This document shows, one piece after another, positions 25,715 through 33,925 of a stretch of 64,000 nt of DNA. The position numbers were made by a program, and so were the translations under genes. Source of the stretch: an uncultured Siphonobacter sp. (GTDB lineage Bacteria > Bacteroidota > Bacteroidia > Cytophagales > Spirosomataceae). The stretch's first letter is position 1. The number at the start of each line of letters is the position of its first letter. A model generated the notes under the pieces. The model did no database searches. It saw only the letters and a list, made by a program, of their open reading frames with translations, and was not told the origin of the DNA. Location: positions 1-64,000 of the forward strand of contig CAJYHS010000065.1 of NCBI GenBank assembly GCA_913774715.1. The letters run 5' to 3'.

Positions 25715-25752
25715 CAAAATAAAAATTTAGGCGAGCCTAAATTTTTATTTTG
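25715..25752. promoter_or_regulatory. 38-bp palindromic operator between regulator and NRAMP genes
   Basis: Two perfect 18-base arms flank a GA spacer: 25715-25732 and 25735-25752. The core TTTAGGC-GA-GCCTAAA matches the TTAGG...CCTAA half-sites of DtxR-type repressors; the outer part is A/T. It lies between the two divergent -7 boxes, and its right edge contains the TTTG of the transporter promoter, so bound repressor would block RNA polymerase on both sides. The operator role is inferred from position, symmetry and core. Confidence 0.8.
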
Positions 25753-25778
25753 ATTTAACAAAACCTTCCTTACATTTG
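25749..25778 (+). promoter_or_regulatory. Promoter of the NRAMP transporter gene
   Basis: TTTG at 25749-25752 and TACATTTG at 25771-25778 are 18 bases apart, fitting the Bacteroidota TTTG...TAnnTTTG pattern. The -33 element lies in the operator's right arm. Confidence 0.7.
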
Positions 25779-25829
25779 CTTTACTAATAAAGGCATTACG
25801 CACACAATCAGATAAGTAGAGGAATACCC

Positions 25830-27158
25830 ATGAATACGCCTATATCAAACCCTACTCATAAATATAATTTACAGGAACAGTCCTTACCCGAGGCTCACGC
25901 TTCCATCCAGATTCCACAAAATGCCAGTAACTGGAAAAAGTTTATGGCTTTTGTAGGACCCGGACTGATGGTAGCGGTAGGCTATATGGACCCGGGTAAC
26001 TGGGCTACGGATATTGAAGGCGGGTCGCGGTTTGGATATACGCTCCTTTCCGTAGTGCTTATCTCCAATCTTTTCGCGATGGTTCTCCAGCATTTGGCCC
26101 TAAAGCTGGGCATTGCCACCGGACGCGATCTGGCTCAGGCTTGTCGCGATCATTTTTCAAGACCCGTGGGCTTCGTTCTTTGGGTATTAGCCGAAATCGC
26201 CATCGCGGCTACCGACGTAGCTGAAGTATTAGGTTCCGCGATTGCCTTAAATCTGCTTTTCGGCTTGCCCCTAACCGTTGGCGTAATCATTACCATTCTG
26301 GACGTTCTGGTCATTCTCTATTTTCAGAATCGGGGCTTCCGGGCATTGGAAAGTATTGTGGGCGGATTAATCTTCGTCATTCTCTGCTGCTTTGTGTATC
26401 AGATGATTGCCTCAAATCCAAGCCTTCCAGCCATTGTCCAGAATCTGATTCCTAAGCCTGAAATCATTACCAATGGTCCTATGCTATACGTGGCCATCGG
26501 GATTTTAGGGGCTACGGTAATGCCACATAACTTATACCTGCACAGCAGTATTGTTCAGACTCGTAACTTCAATCGCGACGATACGGGGAAACGCGAAGCC
26601 ATTAAGTTTGCCACGCTCGATTCTACCATCTCGCTGTTTCTGGCTTTCTTTATCAATGCGGCTATTCTGATCGTAGCAGCGGCGGCTTTCCACTCTACCG
26701 GTAATCAGAATGTGGCTGATATTACCGATGCCCATCGCCTACTTGATCCTGTGCTGGGTGTAAAACTGGCAAGCATTTCATTTGCAGTAGCTCTATTAGC
26801 CGCCGGACAAAACTCTACCGTTACTGGTACGCTAGCGGGGCAAATCGTCATGGAAGGTTTTTTAAACCTGCGACTGAAGCCTTGGGTGCGTCGCCTGTTA
26901 ACCCGTTCGATTGCCATTATCCCCGCTTTCGTGGCTACAGCCTGGTACGGCGAAAAAGGCACTTCCGAGCTACTGGTTTTCAGTCAGGTTGTTCTTTCCA
27001 TACAACTGAGCTTTGCGGTGATTCCTCTGGTAATGTTCACTTCGAACTCGAAACTAATGGGAGCATTCGTGAACTCCTCAGTATTAAAAATCGTAAGCTG
27101 GGTTATTGCAGGTATTATCCTGTTACTGAATTCCTACCTGCTGATTCAAACGATTTAG
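25830..27158 (+). CDS. mntH: NRAMP family divalent metal/proton symporter
   Basis: A 442-residue, 11-helix transporter. The helix 1 metal motif is VGYMDPGNW (DPGN), and the helix 6 motif is ATVMPHNLYLHSS (MPH), both as in manganese/iron NRAMP proteins. Helix 8-11 regions are complete. It should import Mn(II) or Fe(II) by proton symport. The gene is preceded by a matched promoter and an operator likely bound by the divergent DtxR-type repressor. Its stop codon directly abuts the stop of the convergent amidohydrolase gene, with no spacer. Confidence 0.92.
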   Translation: MNTPISNPTHKYNLQEQSLPEAHASIQIPQNASNWKKFMAFVGPGLMVAVGYMDPGNWATDIEGGSRFGYTLLSVVLISNLFAMVLQHLALKLGIATGRDLAQACRDHFSRPVGFVLWVLAEIAIAATDVAEVLGSAIALNLLFGLPLTVGVIITILDVLVILYFQNRGFRALESIVGGLIFVILCCFVYQMIASNPSLPAIVQNLIPKPEIITNGPMLYVAIGILGATVMPHNLYLHSSIVQTRNFNRDDTGKREAIKFATLDSTISLFLAFFINAAILIVAAAAFHSTGNQNVADITDAHRLLDPVLGVKLASISFAVALLAAGQNSTVTGTLAGQIVMEGFLNLRLKPWVRRLLTRSIAIIPAFVATAWYGEKGTSELLVFSQVVLSIQLSFAVIPLVMFTSNSKLMGAFVNSSVLKIVSWVIAGIILLLNSYLLIQTI

Positions 27159-28412
27159 TTAGGGTTTCTTATACCATTGGCCATTTTTCATCACCATCGT
27201 TACCTTTCTTAAGGCAGAAATAGTTTCAGTCGGGTTACCTTCTACGGCAATCAAGTCGGCGAGGTAACCCGATTTTATTTCCCCCAACTGCTTCATTTCA
27301 AATATTTTCGCGGGAACGGAAGTCGCCGAGCGTAACACGTCCAGTGGTTTCATGCCATAGGTGTTCATTAATTCCATTTCCCGAACATTATCACCGTGGG
27401 TAAAGACACCCACATCGCCCCCCATCACAATCGCCACGCCCGATTCCAGAGCGGCTTTGAAGCTTTTCCGTTTTTGCTGAACCCGTTCGGGTTCTGCTTC
27501 CTGCCCTTTTTTCCAGCCGCGATACTGCGAAATGGCATCACTGGCCGCTAAGGTTGGGCAATAGGCGACGCCTTTAGCTTTCATTAACTGAAATAATTCT
27601 GCGGTAGCGGCATCACCGTGCTCAATGGTTTTGCATCCGCCCAAAATCGCTCGGCGAATGCCCTCTTCGGTGGAAGCATGGGCTACTACCGAACGTCCCG
27701 ACGAGGCGGCCACTTTTACCATTAACTCAATTTCTTCCTGAAGAAACGTCGCCTTCGCTTCGCCCATTAAGCCCCAACGGTAGTCGGCATAAATTTTCAC
27801 GACGTCAATACCACGCCCAATTTGTCCACGAACAGCCTGTATTAACCGGTCGTTACCATCGGCCTCCTCGGCTCCCTGCGGCACATTCGAGCGGGTATTA
27901 TATCCTTTCGGGCCGTAACTTCCCGTAGCAATCAAGGCCCGTCCGACTGTAATCATCCGGGGGCCGGGAATGATGCCTTTTTCAATGGCCTGTTTCAGAC
28001 CGACATCGTCGAAATCGGCTCCTTCCGTTCCCAAATCCCGAACGGTGGTAAACCCAGCTAATAAGGTCTTTTCCGCGTGGACAATCGCCCGGGCGGCCCG
28101 TTCCATCGGTGATTCCTTCAAGACCTGATCGTCCCAGGACGTTTCGTTATACGGATGTAAAAACAGGTGGGAATGCCCTTCTACTAAACCGGGTAACAAA
28201 GTCTGATTCCTGAGAATGATTTCCTCCGTTCCTTCCGGCTTTTTGAGGTTAGCCCCGACGGCTTCGATTTTAGTATTAATGACTAATACCTGCCAGTTCG
28301 TATGCACCTCTTTCCCATCAAAAACCCGATCAGGAATCAGTAAGTACGGTTTTGAAGATTGAGCATTTACTAGCGTGCTTAGGAAAACCAGGCCTACTAA
28401 AAGTCGTTTCAT
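27159..28412 (-). CDS. Exported amidohydrolase (imidazolonepropionase-like)
   Basis: A 417-residue protein with signal peptide (1-17, cleavage near VNAQS). Unlike the pair at 7.7-12.3 kb it keeps the whole metal site: GHSHLFLH (HxH), VDVVKIYADYR-type Lys, VVAHASTEEG, TIEHGD and VMGGDVGVFTHG (Asp). It belongs with exported Xaa-Pro dipeptidase or carboxypeptidase-like amidohydrolases. It likely hydrolyses an amide in the periplasm; substrate unknown. It appears monocistronic. Confidence 0.88.
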   Translation of the reverse strand: MKRLLVGLVFLSTLVNAQSSKPYLLIPDRVFDGKEVHTNWQVLVINTKIEAVGANLKKPEGTEEIILRNQTLLPGLVEGHSHLFLHPYNETSWDDQVLKESPMERAARAIVHAEKTLLAGFTTVRDLGTEGADFDDVGLKQAIEKGIIPGPRMITVGRALIATGSYGPKGYNTRSNVPQGAEEADGNDRLIQAVRGQIGRGIDVVKIYADYRWGLMGEAKATFLQEEIELMVKVAASSGRSVVAHASTEEGIRRAILGGCKTIEHGDAATAELFQLMKAKGVAYCPTLAASDAISQYRGWKKGQEAEPERVQQKRKSFKAALESGVAIVMGGDVGVFTHGDNVREMELMNTYGMKPLDVLRSATSVPAKIFEMKQLGEIKSGYLADLIAVEGNPTETISALRKVTMVMKNGQWYKKP

Positions 28413-28620
28413 CAGGATGGGAAATGAGGAGTTATGGTTAAGTCGGATTCTGCCCGAGTGGTATAATCCGGGCTATTGTAAATTTAATCCCGCTGAAGTA
28501 ATTATCAAGTAGTTGGCAGCTCTATTTGGTAATTGATTATTTACCATAACCTGGCAGGATTTAATATAAATAATCTAAAGACGAGAGGGGCTACCAACAG
28601 AAAAGCTGGTAGCCTTTTGA

Positions 28621-28665
28621 AAAGTAATAAGCCCGAAATCGGTATGATTTCGGGCTTATTACTTT
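28621..28665 (-). terminator. Long hairpin terminator after kduI
   Basis: Perfect 20-base arms (28621-28640 and 28646-28665) with loop GGTAT. Read on the minus strand it is followed by TTTTC. A second hairpin, GGCTACCA/TGGTAGCC (28589-28614, TTTT after it on the plus strand), lies next to it. Confidence 0.75.
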
Positions 28666-28679
28666 CCAAACAATCTGTA

Positions 28680-29510
28680 TTACTTTAATTCTTTCAGATC
28701 CACCAGATCCATGTCGGTATACGTATAATTTTCACCAGCCATCGCCCAGATGAAAGAATAGGCAGCGGTTCCGGCACCCGAGTGAATGGACCAAGGTGGC
28801 GACAGAATCGCCTGATAGTTATTTACCAGCAAGTGACGGGTTTGCTGAGGCTCGCCCATGAAGTGGAATACCCGCTGATTTTCAGGAACGTCAAAATAGA
28901 AATAAGCTTCCATCCGACGATCATGTACGTGAGCTGGAATCGTATTCCAGATACTACCCGTACTCAAAATAGTCAGACCCATTACCAGTTGGCAGGACTC
29001 CAGCCCTTCGGCGTGAATGTATTTATAAATGGTACGTTCGTTAGCCGTTTCTTTGGCACCAGCCTGAACGGGAGAAGCTCCTTCTTTCGTCAGTTTGGCG
29101 TTCGGGCATACCCGGTGAGCGGGCGTAGAAGCCAGGTAAAATACCGCCGGACTGGCCGCATCGGCACTGGCAAAAGTTACTTCAACCGTACCTTTACCCA
29201 GGTAAAGGGCTTCCAGTTTACTTAATTCGTAGGTCTCGCCATCGGCAGTTACCACACCGGGGCCGCCTACATTAATGATCCCTAGCTCGCGGCGTTCAAG
29301 AAAGAACCCGGAACGTAACTCGTCATACGTGGGTAAGCTTAATACTTCGTTAACGGGTTTTACACCGCCCACAATGAAACGGTCGTAATGGGAATAGGTA
29401 AATTGAAACTGATCGTCGGCAATAACGTCTTCAATCAGAAACTGATCCCGTAAACGGTCGGTGTCATAGTGCCGAACGTCGTCGGGATGATGTGCATAAC
29501 GAGTCTGCAT
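28680..29510 (-). CDS. kduI: 5-dehydro-4-deoxy-D-glucuronate isomerase
   Basis: A 276-residue cupin enzyme of normal KduI length. It starts MQTRYAHHPDDVRHYDT, a strongly conserved opening, and carries the zinc ligands in IPAHVHDRRMEAYFYFD (two His and Glu) and the later SPPWSIHSGAGT (His). It converts 5-keto-4-deoxyuronate, released from pectin or glycosaminoglycan oligomers, to 3-deoxy-D-glycero-2,5-hexodiulosonate. The next enzyme, KduD, is absent from the window, but KDG kinase and KDPG aldolase genes lie 4-6 kb away on the same strand, so a uronate catabolic route is plainly encoded. Confidence 0.95.
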   Translation of the reverse strand: MQTRYAHHPDDVRHYDTDRLRDQFLIEDVIADDQFQFTYSHYDRFIVGGVKPVNEVLSLPTYDELRSGFFLERRELGIINVGGPGVVTADGETYELSKLEALYLGKGTVEVTFASADAASPAVFYLASTPAHRVCPNAKLTKEGASPVQAGAKETANERTIYKYIHAEGLESCQLVMGLTILSTGSIWNTIPAHVHDRRMEAYFYFDVPENQRVFHFMGEPQQTRHLLVNNYQAILSPPWSIHSGAGTAAYSFIWAMAGENYTYTDMDLVDLKELK

Positions 29511-29598
29511 AGGAGTGTGAATAGTTGCTACAGCTAAGAAATAGACGACTTCCGTGCCGAATACCCTTCAATTACAAAAGAAGCGAACCATTCCGATG

Positions 29599-29606
29599 TA
29601 TCTTTG
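29599..29606 (+). promoter_or_regulatory. -7 box (TATCTTTG) for the ABC transporter gene
   Basis: TATCTTTG matches TAnnTTTG and lies upstream of the ABC transporter on the same strand, in the divergent gap with kduI. Confidence 0.5.
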
Positions 29607-29702
29607 TTTTCAGTCTACAGTCTTTCATTTTTACGGTAATTGACTGAAAGGCTAGCCTTACGACGAGCTCTGATTGCATCCATACATCGAACATTTATAC
29701 TC

Positions 29703-31484
29703 TTGAAATCCCTCGCTTATCTTAACAAATACTTGTGGAAGTATAAAGGCACCCTCTTGCTGGGTACTTTATTCACCATCGTTTCCAATCTTTTCGGGAT
29801 TATTCCGGCTCAGATTGTCCGGCATGCACTGGATCTGGTCAAAGAAACACTTGATCTTTATTTTCTTTTTAACGGCTCAAAAGTTCAGGCTACCATTTAC
29901 GAAGATTTTGCCTATAACATTCTGATTTATGGCGTATTAATCCTCGCCATGGCCTTGCTGAAAGGGGTGTTTCTGTTTCTCGTCCGCCAGACGCTTATTG
30001 TCATGTCAAGACACATTGAGTATGATCTGAAAAACGAAATTTACCAGCATTATCAGACCTTACCGCTGAGTTTTTATCGTCGACATAACACGGGAGACTT
30101 AATGGCTCGTATCTCCGAAGACGTTTCGAAAGTTCGGATGTACGTAGGGCCGAGCATTATGTACGGGCTCAACCTGATTACCCTTTTCATCATGGTAATC
30201 AGTTATATGCTTTCGGTAAGTCCGCACCTGACTTTTTATGTCCTATTACCACTTCCGATTCTTTCGGTAAGTATTTTCTTCGTTTCGAATATCATCAATA
30301 AGCGTTCGGAAGAGATTCAGCGGAACCTTTCTATGCTTTCCACGAATGCTCAGGAAGCTTTTTCTGGTATTCGGGTGTTAAAAGCTTACGTTCAGGAATC
30401 TTTTTCAACGAAACAGTTTGAGAACCAGTCGGAAAACTATCGAAATAAATCATTGAATCTGATCAAGGTCGATTCATTATTTACGCCGTTGATTTTTCTG
30501 CTGGTGGGACTTTCTAACATCCTTTGCGTGTACATTGGTGGTCAGGAAGTAATGGCCGGGCGATTAACGCCTGGTAACATCGCCGAATTTCTCATTTATG
30601 TAAACATGCTAACCTGGCCCGTCACGGCTCTGGGCTGGACGACTTCGCAAATCCAGCGGGCAGCGGCCTCACAAACCCGGATTAATGAATTTCTGGAACA
30701 GAAAACGGATATCGTTTCTACCGAAAACCTGCAAAAAGATATTTCCGGTGATGTAGAGTTCAAGCACGTTACCTTCATTTACCCCGACTCCGGTATTATT
30801 GCTCTGAAGAATTTCAACCTGCGAATCAAAGCTGGAGAAACCGTGGCGATTCTCGGAGGAACGGGGTCAGGTAAGAGTACGCTGGCGAACCTGCTGATTC
30901 GGATGTACGATGCGACTTCGGGTGAAATTCTGATTGATCAGGAAGCTATTCAGGCCTATGACATCCCAAGCCTGCGTCGTCAGATGGGATATGTTCCGCA
31001 GGATGTATTCCTGTTCTCGGATAATATTTCGAATAACGTGCGATTTGGATTACCTGAATTATCTCAGGACAAGGTAATTCAGGCCACCAAAGACGCGGAT
31101 TTATATAATAACATTGTTGACTTTCCGGAAGGTTATGAAACTAAAATTGGGGAACGTGGCATTACCCTTTCCGGCGGTCAGAAGCAACGCCTGAGTATTG
31201 CCCGAGCCATTGCTCGTGAACCTAAAATTCTGATTCTGGACGACTGTTTATCGGCGGTTGATACCAAAACAGAATCGACGATTCTTACGAACCTGAAAGG
31301 CATTATGCAGAACCGTACTTCTCTGATTATCAGTCACCGGGTATCCTCTGCTAAACTGGCCGATCAGATTGTATTACTTGATGAGGGTGAAATTGTGGAG
31401 CAGGGCACGCACGAAGAGTTGATGAAGAAACATGGAGCTTATCGGGAATTATACGAAAAGCAGTTGCAGGGCGAGGAAGCGTAG
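29703..31484 (+). CDS. ABC exporter, fused membrane and ATPase domains (MsbA/MDR-like)
   Basis: A one-chain half-transporter. Six helices occupy residues 1-310. The ATPase domain is complete: Walker A GGTGSGKST, Q-loop VPQDVFLFS, signature LSGGQKQRLSIARAIA, Walker B ILILDDCLSAVD and H-loop ISHR. It probably works as a homodimer exporting lipids or drugs. No ATG precedes the conserved KSLAYLNKYLWKYKG; TTG at 29703 starts exactly there, while TTG at 29640 would add 21 residues. I chose 29703. A -7 box at 29599 supports either. Confidence 0.9.
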   Translation: MKSLAYLNKYLWKYKGTLLLGTLFTIVSNLFGIIPAQIVRHALDLVKETLDLYFLFNGSKVQATIYEDFAYNILIYGVLILAMALLKGVFLFLVRQTLIVMSRHIEYDLKNEIYQHYQTLPLSFYRRHNTGDLMARISEDVSKVRMYVGPSIMYGLNLITLFIMVISYMLSVSPHLTFYVLLPLPILSVSIFFVSNIINKRSEEIQRNLSMLSTNAQEAFSGIRVLKAYVQESFSTKQFENQSENYRNKSLNLIKVDSLFTPLIFLLVGLSNILCVYIGGQEVMAGRLTPGNIAEFLIYVNMLTWPVTALGWTTSQIQRAAASQTRINEFLEQKTDIVSTENLQKDISGDVEFKHVTFIYPDSGIIALKNFNLRIKAGETVAILGGTGSGKSTLANLLIRMYDATSGEILIDQEAIQAYDIPSLRRQMGYVPQDVFLFSDNISNNVRFGLPELSQDKVIQATKDADLYNNIVDFPEGYETKIGERGITLSGGQKQRLSIARAIAREPKILILDDCLSAVDTKTESTILTNLKGIMQNRTSLIISHRVSSAKLADQIVLLDEGEIVEQGTHEELMKKHGAYRELYEKQLQGEEA

Positions 31485-31526
31485 TTTCTTTCGGTTGCTG
31501 GTTGTTCGTTACTAGTTGATGATTAA

Positions 31527-31560
31527 AACGTAAAGACGCGATTAATCGCGTCTTTACGTT
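31527..31560. repeat. 34-bp perfect palindrome of the GACGCGAT family
   Basis: AACGTAAAGACGCGATT (31527-31543) is followed directly by its reverse complement (31544-31560). It shares AGACGCGAT/ATCGCGTCT with 12587-12607. It sits 42 bases after the ABC transporter stop and has no T run, so it is better read as a repeat than a terminator. Confidence 0.8.
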
Positions 31561-31654
31561 AATGAGTGGATATTTTACGATTCCACTGGAAGGGGACATT
31601 TTATATAAACCCTATACTATAATTCCCTCCTTCTATACTTCTATTATTCTATCA

Positions 31655-32305
31655 TTAATTAAACGCCTGAACGGCTTGCCATAAGCCTAGTAAAATGAAA
31701 CCCCAGCCCGTTACTAAGCGAATGGTTTGGGGTTTTATTTTTTCCAGAATACGTTCACGGTTAATAAACGTGAGTTTCGCGTAGAGGTAATTCATAGCGA
31801 ACGATCCCGCCGTAGCTCCGAGGGTAAACGCTGCTTCGTCAAAAAAGGAATCGATGGAAAGCTCAGCGTTTCGATTAAACCAGACCGCCGCTACCAGCCA
31901 GAAGGGAATTAACTGCGGATTACAGATATTTAATACCATTGCCTTTACAAAGGCTTTTCGACTGGCGGGCTGATCGTCGGTTTTTGCAGTTGCAGTATCT
32001 ACCTCTGGCGAATCCGGAGCTTTTTTATTACGTAAAGTAAAGAAACCAACCAGTAGTAAAATAGGGATAATGGACCATTGAAACCAGATTAATACGTCGG
32101 GCACTTCTTCTAGCCAACGCATACTCCGAATTGCTAAAATACTGCCGATGACTTCCGGTAATGAAGCTCCTACCGAAGCCCAGAATCCGACGCGAAGATT
32201 TTTCTGAATGACGGATTGAACAACGCTTAACTTCACCGGACCGGGATAAGCTGAACCCAAAAATCCAACGGTCAAGGCAACAATAAAAATGGATAAAACT
32301 TTCAT
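31655..32305 (-). CDS. LysE/RhtB-family amino acid exporter, second copy
   Basis: From ATG 32305 the protein is 216 residues with six hydrophobic helices and the LysE N-terminal motif SAYPGPVKLSVVQSVIQKNLRVGFWASVGASLPEV. The frame is open upstream to 32518, but those 71 residues are hydrophilic and overlap the neighbouring gene in another frame, so the later start is right. It is a diverged tandem duplicate of the adjacent gene (HPGPVNLSVIQSVLRKN there). A polar, acidic loop (about 125-150) separates helices 3 and 4. Export substrate unknown. Confidence 0.82.
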   Translation of the reverse strand: MKVLSIFIVALTVGFLGSAYPGPVKLSVVQSVIQKNLRVGFWASVGASLPEVIGSILAIRSMRWLEEVPDVLIWFQWSIIPILLLVGFFTLRNKKAPDSPEVDTATAKTDDQPASRKAFVKAMVLNICNPQLIPFWLVAAVWFNRNAELSIDSFFDEAAFTLGATAGSFAMNYLYAKLTFINRERILEKIKPQTIRLVTGWGFILLGLWQAVQAFN

Positions 32306-32376
32306 GAAGGACCGACTCGTGCGTGGGTAAAATCGCCAGTCTGGTTCACTCCTACTTGAAAAAGCTATTCCATCTT

Positions 32377-33009
32377 TCAGCTCTTGTAGAAGAAAAGAAT
32401 AGCCTGCCAAATCCCAACGGCAATGAACAATAGCCCTATCATTCGCTCCATCCATTCGATTTTTAAATACTTCATCAGCCGGTCCTGATACTTGCGGGCT
32501 AATGTTGCGTACGTACATTGCAGGGCAAAGGACCCCATACTCGCTCCCATGACAAATCCTGCCTGATGCCAGCCGTTCTCTACCCGCAACCAGTTATAGC
32601 CCTGATAATTGAGCAGAATAGCGAACCAGTAAATAGGCAACTGTCCGTTAATCAGGGAAAGAAAAACGCCCTTTAAGAAAGAGAGATGAGAGGTATTTGT
32701 TTGCGGGATTTCGGGATTTACCTGAGGTTTGCGAAGAAAGGCTAGTACACCCAATAAAATAAGAATGGGGATAACGATTAACTGTAACAGTTTTAATCCG
32801 GCAGGATACCGCTCCACAAAGTGAATTCCCTGCAAAGCCAGATAGCCATAGGGAATTTCTACCAAAGCCCCGCCCAGACCAATCCACAGAGCTGCGGGAA
32901 AATTTTTCCTCAGTACGGATTGAATTACGGATAGGTTAACCGGACCGGGGTGAACGGAACCCGCAAAGCTGATAAAAAAGGTTACTGAAAAAATGAAAAT
33001 CGTTTTCAA
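32377..33009 (-). CDS. LysE/RhtB-family amino acid exporter, first copy
   Basis: A 210-residue, six-helix protein starting MKTIFIFSVTFFISFAGSV then HPGPVNLSVIQSVLRKNFP, the family signature. It lies 71 bases upstream of its paralog on the same strand, so the two may be co-transcribed and might form a heteromer; that is inference. The shared motif but low overall similarity indicates an old duplication. The gene starts just inside a 52-bp perfect palindrome shared with the KDPG aldolase gene upstream. Confidence 0.82.
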   Translation of the reverse strand: MKTIFIFSVTFFISFAGSVHPGPVNLSVIQSVLRKNFPAALWIGLGGALVEIPYGYLALQGIHFVERYPAGLKLLQLIVIPILILLGVLAFLRKPQVNPEIPQTNTSHLSFLKGVFLSLINGQLPIYWFAILLNYQGYNWLRVENGWHQAGFVMGASMGSFALQCTYATLARKYQDRLMKYLKIEWMERMIGLLFIAVGIWQAILFFYKS

Positions 33010-33024
33010 GGCATCGATAGATCA

Positions 33025-33076
33025 GCCACAAAAATAAAAAGATCGCTTTCGAAAGCGATCTTTTTATTTTTGTGGC
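33025..33076. terminator. 52-bp perfect palindrome, bidirectional terminator
   Basis: 26-base arms (33025-33050 and 33051-33076) are fully complementary with no spacer; the tip is CTTTCGAAAG. The stem includes A5 and T5 runs, so it would end transcription in either direction. It lies 9 bases after the KDPG aldolase stop and 15 bases before the LysE start. Confidence 0.8.
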
Positions 33077-33085
33077 CAGAAGCCT

Positions 33086-33757
33086 TTATTGTTCTTTCAC
33101 CCATTTGGCTACTCGAACGGCTTCCGTAATTTTTTCGGCAATCGTCTGCCAGTCGTTAGCTTCCACCAAATTTTTCGGGAATAACTGAGAGCCGATTCCT
33201 ACCCCGCGAACCCCGGCATCAAACCAGGTTTTCAGACTTGCCTGTGTAGGTTCTACCCCACCCGTTACGACAATGTCGGTCCAGGGCATGGGACCTTTAA
33301 TAGCTTTTACAAATTCAGGCGAAGAAGCCTGACCGGGGAATAACTTTACGATTTCCGCTCCCCATTCTTCCGCTTTGGAGATTTCGGAGAGGGTAAAGCA
33401 GCCCGGCATCCAGCCAATTTTACGGCGGTTACAGGTAATAGCTACGTCCTGATGTAACACAGGAGCTACAATAAAATCGGCTCCTAACTGAATGTATAGC
33501 GTTGCTGAAGCAGCATCTACAATCGTTCCGGCTCCTATAACTAGATCAGGAAAGTTTTTCTTACCAAATTTCCGTAACTCTGAATAGGTTTCGTGAGCAT
33601 AATCGCCCCGGTTCGTAAACTCACAAATCCGGATACCGCCTTCGTAACAGGCCGTCAGGATTTTTTTAGCAACTTCTAAATCATTATGGTGGAAAATCGG
33701 CATGATCGGATTTTCCAGTAAGGTTTGATAAACCTGCAATCGCGTGAAACTAGCCAT
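33086..33757 (-). CDS. eda: 2-keto-3-deoxy-6-phosphogluconate aldolase
   Basis: A 223-residue class I aldolase (KDPG/KHG family). CEFTNRGDYAHE holds the catalytic Glu region, ADFIVAPVLHQDVAITCNRRKIGWMPGCFTLSEI is the central barrel, and GAEIVKLFPG holds the Schiff-base Lys. TGGVEPT is the phosphate site. It splits KDPG, made by the KDG kinase encoded upstream, into pyruvate and glyceraldehyde-3-phosphate. The two genes are 168 bases apart with an inverted repeat between them. A near relative acting on 4-hydroxy-2-oxoglutarate cannot be excluded, but context supports KDPG. Confidence 0.92.
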   Translation of the reverse strand: MASFTRLQVYQTLLENPIMPIFHHNDLEVAKKILTACYEGGIRICEFTNRGDYAHETYSELRKFGKKNFPDLVIGAGTIVDAASATLYIQLGADFIVAPVLHQDVAITCNRRKIGWMPGCFTLSEISKAEEWGAEIVKLFPGQASSPEFVKAIKGPMPWTDIVVTGGVEPTQASLKTWFDAGVRGVGIGSQLFPKNLVEANDWQTIAEKITEAVRVAKWVKEQ

Positions 33758-33763
33758 TTTATT

Positions 33764-33915
33764 AGTTTTCTGTTGGCAGTTTTCTGTTTTCAGTTGGTCT
33801 ACGCAACTTGATCAGGAAACTGATAACTAATTCTCAATTATAGACTCTGACAGTTTCTGTTTGTGGAACACTAGCTTCCCTTTCAGCCCAAACTGAAAAC
33901 TGCAAACAGAAAACT
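33764..33915. repeat. Intergenic inverted repeat of CAGTTTTC/CTGTT words
   Basis: The 21-mer at 33764-33784 (AGTTTTCTGTTGGCAGTTTT plus C) and the reverse complement of 33895-33915 differ at one base. Additional TTTTCAGTT words lie inside each arm. About 110 bases of unrelated sequence separate the arms. The repeat fills the eda-kdgK gap. Confidence 0.75.
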
Positions 33916-33925
33916 GACTACTAAC

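Noticed and set aside
32306-32518. N-terminal extension of the second LysE gene
   Set aside because: The 71 extra residues are hydrophilic, not family-like, and overlap the neighbouring gene.
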